Notes under the pieces: model-generated
Seen by the model: the letters and a program-made list of their open reading frames with translations, nothing else
Databases searched by the model: none
Told to the model about the DNA's origin: nothing
Assembly: GCA_016303095.1 (NCBI GenBank)
Contig: JAEDMH010000076.1
Span: forward strand, 1-11,316
Origin: Lentisphaeria bacterium
GTDB lineage: Bacteria; Verrucomicrobiota; Lentisphaeria; Oligosphaerales; Oligosphaeraceae
Direction of reading: 5' to 3'
Length of the DNA: 11,316 nucleotides
Position numbers and translations under genes: made by a program
Shown: piece after piece, positions 7,091 through 11,316 of the stretch
Numbering within the stretch: position 1 is the first letter of the stretch
Layout of the letters: every line of letters begins with the position of its first letter

Positions 7091-7122
7091 TTGTAAATCA
7101 TTGCAAATCAAGTAGTTATAAT
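7091..7122 (+). promoter_or_regulatory. Candidate promoter/operator: tandem decamer and TATAAT
   Basis: Two adjacent decamers, TTGTAAATCA (7091-7100) and TTGCAAATCA (7101-7110), differ at one base. They are followed by a perfect -10 hexamer TATAAT (7117-7122). The block is sharply AT-rich between two GC-rich genes. TTGTAA could serve as -35, but its spacer of 20 nt is long. If TATAAT is the -10, the mRNA would start within a few bases of the next gene's ATG and be nearly leaderless. Confidence 0.35.
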
Positions 7123-7132
7123 GCAGGAAACA

Positions 7133-7957
7133 ATGGACTCTGCTCCGCAAAACACAGGGGTGGGCGACGCCTCTCTGTCCCCGAAGGCCGGGGGAGAGGG
7201 GAGGGGAGACCTTGGGAGAAAGCCCTTCCGTTCCCTCCCGGAGTGTGGCACCCTTCTGCTGGGGTTGGGCATGGCGTTGGCCGCTCTGGTCTGGATGGGA
7301 TTTTCCCTGGGGACCCGCTCGCCTCTGGGCACCATCCTGCCCCGGGTGCTCACCTCCCATCTGATTCTGGGCGCCCCCATGGGGGCGGTGGAGGGGGCGA
7401 AACATGCCTCTGTCTTGCCTCTGTGGGAAAATGTGCTCTTCAATGGCATGGTCACCACCGCCTTGATCTGCCTCTTCAACACCCTCTTCGGCCTCTCCGT
7501 CCGCCGGATCTTCCGTCTTCCCTTCCTCCAGGAGACCTTTCAAGGCTTGCAGGTGGACGCCCGGCGTCAGCGTCGGGTCTGGGCCCGTTTTGGCCTTCTG
7601 GGGGTCTTTGCCTTCGTGTTCATCCCCCTGCCTCTCACTGGCCCCATCGTGGGCTCTCTTCTGGCCCGCCTGGTGGGGTTGCGCTACTGGGGAGTGGTGA
7701 CCACCGTGGTGAGCGCCAGTCTGACCTCCATTCTGGCCTGGGGGTATGCGGCGGACAAGGTGCAGAGATACCTGGGCAGCCGGGTGCTCCAGGTCTTTCT
7801 CTGGGGGCTTATCCTGGTGACTGTGGGCTTGGCGGTGTTGGCGAAGATCCGGAATTTCTTCCCAGCCTCCTCTGCCCAGCAGGAGACGAGGCCGGAGGAG
7901 GAATGGAAGGAGTGGGAGCAGGGGGAGGAGAAAGAGGATGATAGGATACAGCACTAG
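7133..7957 (+). CDS. Small multidrug export family (PF06695-like) membrane protein
   Basis: This protein of about 274 residues is an inner-membrane protein; its transport role is unproven despite the family name. Hydrophobic segments are at about 38-58, 100-120, 152-173, 185-205 and 218-240. The signature is FVFIPLPLTGPIVGSLLARL near 161-180, matching the IPLPxTGxxxGS loop of the PF06695 family. An early GAPMGAVEGAKHA region (81-93) matches its first conserved segment. The Arg-rich loop between helices 2 and 3 is typical. The extreme C-terminus is strongly acidic. ATG at 7133 is chosen because AGGA lies four bases before it; an in-frame ATG at 7121 has no ribosome site and overlaps the candidate -10. 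The gene overlaps the next by 20 bp, which indicates one operon. Confidence 0.72.
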   Translation: MDSAPQNTGVGDASLSPKAGGEGRGDLGRKPFRSLPECGTLLLGLGMALAALVWMGFSLGTRSPLGTILPRVLTSHLILGAPMGAVEGAKHASVLPLWENVLFNGMVTTALICLFNTLFGLSVRRIFRLPFLQETFQGLQVDARRQRRVWARFGLLGVFAFVFIPLPLTGPIVGSLLARLVGLRYWGVVTTVVSASLTSILAWGYAADKVQRYLGSRVLQVFLWGLILVTVGLAVLAKIRNFFPASSAQQETRPEEEWKEWEQGEEKEDDRIQH

Positions 7958-8900
7958 TTTCTTCCTCTTGGTTGGCTGGGCCCTTCTCCTGATGGCGGGG
8001 GGCTTCTCTTCCCCTTTGCCCGCCCAGGAGAGGGGGGCAGGGTGGCCTTCCTCTGAGGAGTGGCGGGAGGGGCTGTTGTCCCTGGGGGCGTCCCCGGAAT
8101 TTTGCCAGCAGCTGCTAGGGGAGGCGGGTCTGGAGGAGGCAGGGGAGACCTTTCTTCGCCAGGGGATCTGGGGCGCCCAGGAGCCAGGGCAGGAGGAGGT
8201 CGTCCCGCTGATGTCCCGGATGTTGGAGGAACTCTCCACCACCTCCCCCGAGAGCCCCCGGTTTGTTCTGCTCCAGGCGCTGGGTGGGCTTCTGTGGCAG
8301 GAGAAGCTCTTCCAGGAATGCTTCCATTGCCACGAGGGAAAGATTCTCGAGACTTCCCTCCTGTTTCTGCGCCTCCGCGCCCTGGGAAATTTTCGGGAGC
8401 GTTGGCCGGAGATTCCGGGGGGGCGCGTGGGAAGGATTGTGGAGGCTCTCCGGGATTGGCTCTCCTGCGCCAGCCAGTGGCATCCCCTCCGGGAGCCGTG
8501 GCAGCCGGGAATCACCGCTAGACTCGCTCCCACCCCGGTTTTCCCCCAGAGGGGAGAGGAGACGGGGACGATGCTGCCCTTGCCCGGAGAGGCGGACAGC
8601 CTCTCTTCTCCCCTCTGGCTCTGCTGGGAATGGGAACTCCCTGCCGCCCGGGAACCCCGCGCCGAACGAGTCCTTTGGGTGCCTCCCTTGCCATCGGGAA
8701 GCCGTCTTCTGGTGAATGGCCAGGAGTGGTCCCGGGAACTCCCCGGAGGAAAATGCGGGATGATTCCTCTGGGCATGGGCCAGGACTCCCCGCAAAAGAT
8801 CCGCCTGTCTCTCCTGTATCCGCCCCAGGCTCCCCGGAGCCTTCTGCCTATCCTGACCATGGAGAAGAATCCCCTTCCCTCCCCGGAAGATTCTCCCTGA
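7938..8900 (+). CDS. Secreted protein of unknown function with a CxxCH motif
   Basis: I do not recognise the family of this 320-residue protein. The N-terminus is a signal peptide: a hydrophobic core FFLLVGWALLLMAGG (8-22) and a probable cleavage after PLPAQ (about residue 30). Residues 40-185 look helical. They contain CFHCH (128-132), which fits the c-type heme motif CxxCH, although no other cytochrome c landmark is evident. Residues about 222-298 look beta-rich; LLVNGQEW (257-264) followed by IPLGMG (276-281) and KIRLSLLY (287-294) resembles a galactose-binding-like jelly roll. The start is supported by a GGAGGAGAAAGAGG stretch just upstream and overlaps the end of the preceding gene. The gene lies 34 bp before a lipoprotein gene, so all three probably act at the envelope. 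Confidence 0.65.
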   Translation: MIGYSTSFFLLVGWALLLMAGGFSSPLPAQERGAGWPSSEEWREGLLSLGASPEFCQQLLGEAGLEEAGETFLRQGIWGAQEPGQEEVVPLMSRMLEELSTTSPESPRFVLLQALGGLLWQEKLFQECFHCHEGKILETSLLFLRLRALGNFRERWPEIPGGRVGRIVEALRDWLSCASQWHPLREPWQPGITARLAPTPVFPQRGEETGTMLPLPGEADSLSSPLWLCWEWELPAAREPRAERVLWVPPLPSGSRLLVNGQEWSRELPGGKCGMIPLGMGQDSPQKIRLSLLYPPQAPRSLLPILTMEKNPLPSPEDSP

Positions 8901-8934
8901 GAAAACCCACGACGAGCCAGGTACGCACGACGCC

Positions 8935-10542
8935 ATGGAAGCCAAGGAACGGAGATCTCGCTGGGGTTGCCGAAGGATTCTGGGATTCCTGTGCCTTCCT
9001 CTTCTGCTGCTGAACGCCTGCGGAAAACCACGCGGCGCCCAGGACGCCACGACCTCTCCCCAGGCAGAGGCCCCCGCTCCCTCCTTCCGGGAAATGCGCT
9101 GCTCCTCCCCTGTGGATGCCATGCCCCTGGTGGCCCGTCTCTATCTTCCCCCAGGCTATGACCATGCCCACCGACGCCCCTTGATCCTGGTGCTTCCCGG
9201 GGTGGAGTTCCCCGATGCCCCCCCCATGGGAGAGGCCATGGTGGCCCGACTGCTCCCCGCACGACCCTCTGGAAAACTCTGCCCCGAAGGCGTCCTTGGG
9301 GAAGACTGGGGACGGATGCTGGAATATCTTCTGGACAATTTGCCGGCGGAACGTACGCAGGTCTATCTGGTGGGGCAGGGCAGAGAGGGGGTGGGGTTCG
9401 CCTGTCGCCACGCCTTGTCCTTGGCGGGAGCACGTCTGACTTTTCCCCAGGGGGCGCCGGAGGAGGAGTTCTCCCTGGAGGAGTTCCCCGTGGGCAATCT
9501 GGTCAATCTCCCCCTCTGGCTGGAGTTGCCCGCCTCCGGGGCCTCCCAGGGGGGACGGGCCCTGAAGGAGTTCCTGGAAACCCAGGAGGGGGCCAGCATG
9601 AACGCCCCCGTGCGCCTGCTGGAAAGCCCCGAGGAACAGCGTGATCTGCTGGAAGCTTTCGCCTGGCTTGCCCAACAACGGAAAAATCCCCATGCCCTCC
9701 ATTGGGAGTGGAGAATGGGAGAGCCCTTCCCGCCCTGGTGGATGATGGGCCAACGACGCCAGGGACAGGAGGAGACCGCTGTTCTCTCTGTGGTGCGAAG
9801 CCAGGAGCAGGGATGCACCCGCCTCCAAATCCACACCCAGGGAATCTCCCGTCTGGCTCTCCAGACCAATGAACCAGGGTTCCCCCGGGGAAAACCCATC
9901 CTGCTCCAATGGGATGACGCCTGCTTGGGACTCTCCCCCCAACGGGGATGGGTGGTCTGGGAACAGGAGGAAAATGCCCCCTGGAGACTGGAAGGCACCC
10001 AGGAACGCCCAAGCCTTTGCCCAGAACGGGAATGGATGACGCTCCAGGCTTTTCTCACCCAACCCACAGTCCTGGTGGTGGGCACCGCCATCCCCGAACA
10101 TCTCCCCTTCTGGGAAGACGCGGCCCAACGCTTCTCCCAAGAATGGGAACGACGCACCGGAACCCCCATCCCCATCCGACGGGATGACGGGGTGACCGCC
10201 GCCGACATGCGGGAACGCAGGATGATTCTCCTGGGAAACGCCGAGGAAAACCGCCTCGCCGAAGAATTGCTGGCCCAGCATCCCTCCTTCCTTCGCCACC
10301 TCTTCCAACAGCTGGAGGAGGGGGAACGCACCGCAGAGGATACCCTGGCCCTGACACTCTGCCCCGCCGATTCCCTCCTCCCCGGAACTCTGGCTCTCCT
10401 GGCGGTGGCCAACGCCCCCGAAGCCATCCCCCGACTCCTCCCCTATCTCTTCCAGTCAGAAACGGCACAGGGACAGTTCCTCCTGGTGACTCCACAACGA
10501 AGCCTCCACGGACGCTTCTCCCAAGAGTGGAATATCCCCTGA
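8935..10542 (+). CDS. Lipoprotein with catalytically degenerate alpha/beta-hydrolase (esterase/peptidase-like) domain
   Basis: This 535-residue protein has a lipoprotein signal: a basic start, the hydrophobic run ILGFLCLPLLLL (15-26) and lipobox LNAC with Cys29. Residues about 60-255 follow the esterase/prolyl-oligopeptidase pattern: YLPPGYDHAHRRPLILVLPG (70-89), then TQVYLVGQGREG (141-152). That last motif is where GxSxG belongs, but the nucleophile position is Gly149. The later positions for the acid (after LPLWLELP, 192-199) and the His (near ESPEEQ, 230-235) are also not Asp or His. Residues about 255-350 are beta-rich, and 378-450 (VLVVGTA, DDGVTAADMRERRMILLGN) match the C-terminal module usual in such PVC-phylum proteins. 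A binding or scaffold role at the membrane is more likely than hydrolysis. It closes the three-gene operon. The Shine-Dalgarno is weak. Confidence 0.7.
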   Translation: MEAKERRSRWGCRRILGFLCLPLLLLNACGKPRGAQDATTSPQAEAPAPSFREMRCSSPVDAMPLVARLYLPPGYDHAHRRPLILVLPGVEFPDAPPMGEAMVARLLPARPSGKLCPEGVLGEDWGRMLEYLLDNLPAERTQVYLVGQGREGVGFACRHALSLAGARLTFPQGAPEEEFSLEEFPVGNLVNLPLWLELPASGASQGGRALKEFLETQEGASMNAPVRLLESPEEQRDLLEAFAWLAQQRKNPHALHWEWRMGEPFPPWWMMGQRRQGQEETAVLSVVRSQEQGCTRLQIHTQGISRLALQTNEPGFPRGKPILLQWDDACLGLSPQRGWVVWEQEENAPWRLEGTQERPSLCPEREWMTLQAFLTQPTVLVVGTAIPEHLPFWEDAAQRFSQEWERRTGTPIPIRRDDGVTAADMRERRMILLGNAEENRLAEELLAQHPSFLRHLFQQLEEGERTAEDTLALTLCPADSLLPGTLALLAVANAPEAIPRLLPYLFQSETAQGQFLLVTPQRSLHGRFSQEWNIP

Positions 10543-10563
10543 TTCACCTCACCGCGCCGGGGA

Positions 10564-10671
10564 AAACACGGAGGGCACGGAGATAAAACACGGAGGGCAC
10601 GGAAACGCCGCTATGCGGCGCACGGAGATAAAACACGGAGGGCACGGAAACGCCGCTATGCGGCGCACGGA
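10564..10671. repeat. 45-bp tandem repeat with internal hairpins
   Basis: Two identical 45-bp units lie at 10576-10620 and 10621-10665, with a partial third copy starting at 10666. An 18-mer core beginning AAACACGGAGGG occurs at 10564, 10586 and 10631. Each unit ends with the perfect hairpin CGCCGC-TAT-GCGGCG (10606-10620 and 10651-10665). The region follows the lipoprotein stop and encodes nothing convincing. It resembles a REP-like or other dispersed intergenic element; the hairpins lack T tails. Confidence 0.8.
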
Positions 10672-10787
10672 GAGCAGGTCGAAGGCAGAGCCTGCTGCGC
10701 ATGCTCCGCCCTGGGGATTTCTAGACCCTCTAGAATCTCTTTCCCTTCTCTGTGATATAACTATCTTGTATTCAATAACTTATAACA
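10666..10787. other. Non-coding stretch between tandem repeat and tRNA fragment
   Basis: No gene is supported. A weak hairpin pairs AGCAGG (10673-10678) with CCTGCT (10691-10696). The sequence TCTAGA-CCC-TCTAGA lies at 10720-10734 and shares TCTAGACCCT with 101-110 at the other end of the window. From about 10740 the DNA turns AT-rich up to the tRNA fragment, which marks the chromosomal side of the junction. Confidence 0.5.
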
Positions 10788-10832
10788 TGGAGCCAGAAGC
10801 CGGAATCGAACCGGCGACCGCCTGATTACAAG
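10788..10832 (-). tRNA. 3' fragment of tRNA-Thr (UGU), probable attachment site
   Basis: Read on the minus strand, these 45 nt contain anticodon loop CTTGTAA (anticodon TGT, Thr), 3' anticodon stem TCAGG, variable loop CGGTC and T-arm GCCGG-TTCGATT-CCGGC. They end with 3' acceptor strand TTCTGGC, discriminator T and an encoded CCA. The 5' half is absent: upstream of the loop the sequence is AT-rich and cannot form the 5' anticodon stem (expected CCTGA), D-arm or acceptor strand. It is therefore not a functional gene but the 3' piece left when an element integrates into a tRNA gene. The break falls exactly at the anticodon loop. Phage-type genes begin just to the right. Confidence 0.85.
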
Positions 10833-10894
10833 ATATATTATTTTATAGGTAAATTTTACTTTTTGTGCCTAAAGTGTGACTTACAATTTCTATT
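10833..10894. other. AT-rich element side of the junction
   Basis: This stretch between the tRNA fragment and the DUF1353 stop is strongly AT-rich and has no gene. GTAAATTTTAC near 10849-10859 is a near-palindrome. If the tRNA fragment is the att core, this would correspond to the attP arm, where integrase or accessory factors bind. Confidence 0.35.
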
Positions 10895-11248
10895 TTATTC
10901 CCAATGTCCCCCTCCAAAAAGCCGGATGCCTGCCCAGACGGCCCAGGCCTTGGGGGCGGGGTATCCGTCGGCGATGAGCCGACGGCGATACCAGGCATCG
11001 GCCTTTGCCCGGGAGACGACCTTGGATTTATAGAGCCAGTCATGGGCCACGGAGGCGGCCAGGGTGCGCCCATCCACGGGAGGTCCGATCCAGCGCCAGA
11101 AGAAGCGCGGCACGCTCATCCCGTCGGACCGGAAGCCCGCCGGGATGACTGTGTTTATCCCATAGGGAGAAAGGTCTGTCTCCCTGGCTGTTTCCAGGAT
11201 GAGATTCCCTTTCTCGTTCAGGACGTTGCACTTAATGGAGAGGGGCAT
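10895..11248 (-). CDS. Phage-type DUF1353 protein
   Basis: This 117-residue protein matches the DUF1353 family, which is found mostly in tailed phages and prophages and has no established function. The family pattern is visible: GFRSDGMSVPRFFW (38-51), then ASVAHDWLY (65-73) with conserved His69-Asp70, then ADAWYRRRL (83-91) and a C-terminal IRLFGGGHW (108-116). The length is typical. The start ATG lies one base after the stop of an upstream minus-strand gene, so translation is probably coupled; no clear Shine-Dalgarno is present. With the adjacent tRNA fragment it marks the first visible gene of an integrated phage or phage-derived island. Confidence 0.8.
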   Translation of the reverse strand: MPLSIKCNVLNEKGNLILETARETDLSPYGINTVIPAGFRSDGMSVPRFFWRWIGPPVDGRTLAASVAHDWLYKSKVVSRAKADAWYRRRLIADGYPAPKAWAVWAGIRLFGGGHWE

Positions 11249-11249
11249 T

Positions 11250-11316
11250 TTATTTTTTCAAGAGAGCAAGGATGGCCAGGAAAAGGGTCACCACGTCAAG
11301 GGCGATGGTGGCCACC
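11250..11316 (-). CDS. C-terminus of a small membrane protein (partial, runs off the window)
   Basis: Reading the minus strand from the window edge gives 21 codons, VATIALDVVTLFLAILALLKK, then TAA at 11250-11252. The segment is a hydrophobic helix ending in two lysines, as at the end of a holin-like or other small phage membrane protein. It is separated by one base from the DUF1353 start, which supports a real upstream gene. The identity cannot be decided from this fragment. Confidence 0.5.
   Translation of the reverse strand, partial: VATIALDVVTLFLAILALLKK

Noticed and set aside
7088..9433. 781-residue minus-strand ORF
   Set aside because: It is low-complexity, Gly/Pro/Arg-rich and has no domain. 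It lies antisense to three plus-strand genes with signal peptides and family motifs; high GC lengthens such shadows.
8848..10308. 486-residue minus-strand ORF
   Set aside because: It is a shadow of the lipoprotein gene, with Gly/Ser-rich composition and no motif.
10576..10665. Possible CRISPR array
   Set aside because: The 45-bp units are directly adjacent and identical throughout, so there are no unique spacers, and no cas genes are nearby.
10613..10825. 70-residue plus-strand ORF ending in EAGIEPATA
   Set aside because: It runs through the hairpin repeats and antisense to the tRNA-Thr fragment. The GIEPAT-type peptide is the usual spurious translation of a tRNA T-arm.
10788..10863. Complete tRNA gene on the minus strand
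   Set aside because: The 31 nt before the anticodon loop are AT-rich and cannot pair to form the D-arm, 5' anticodon stem or acceptor stem.

Overview
The window looks like a GC-rich Gram-negative bacterial chromosome that ends, on the right, at the edge of an integrated element. Several features suggest a PVC-superphylum bacterium (Lentisphaerota, Verrucomicrobiota, Kiritimatiellota or Planctomycetota): a GHL6-type glycoside hydrolase with a CxxC cluster, a lipoprotein with the degenerate peptidase-like architecture common in those phyla, many starts without a good Shine-Dalgarno, and hairpin-bearing intergenic repeats. The phylum is an inference and cannot be fixed from this sequence alone.

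Layout, left to right. Positions 1-123 hold non-coding repeats and small hairpins. A 665-residue GHL6-like protein (124-2121, minus) is divergent from a polyamine-type ABC transporter operon: potA (2366-3610), potB (3607-4491) and potC (4493-5287), tightly packed or overlapping. The usual substrate-binding protein, PotD, does not follow. Its place is taken by a single-pass membrane protein of unknown function (5319-6044). A candidate terminator and C-rich homopolymer tracts separate this from a tandem double-hotdog FabZ-like dehydratase (6138-7079). An AT-rich gap then leads into a likely three-gene envelope operon: a PF06695-type 'small multidrug export' membrane protein (7133-7957), a secreted protein with a CxxCH motif (7938-8900), and a lipoprotein with an alpha/beta-hydrolase fold that has lost its catalytic residues (8935-10542).

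The right end (10543-11316) changes character. It has a 45-bp tandem repeat carrying perfect hairpins, then an AT-rich patch, then the 3' 45 nt of a tRNA-Thr (UGU) gene on the minus strand without its 5' part, and then phage-type genes on the minus strand: a DUF1353 protein and the C-terminus of a small membrane protein. This is the expected structure of a prophage or island attachment junction. The element would lie to the right and the regenerated intact tRNA-Thr beyond it.

The most interesting protein is the double-hotdog dehydratase. Its first half keeps the catalytic His but has Ser in place of the Glu; its second half keeps the Glu but lacks the His. The two halves could therefore build exactly one complete active site, as in polyketide-synthase and animal fatty-acid-synthase DH domains. 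No CRISPR array, rRNA or insertion-sequence transposase is visible.
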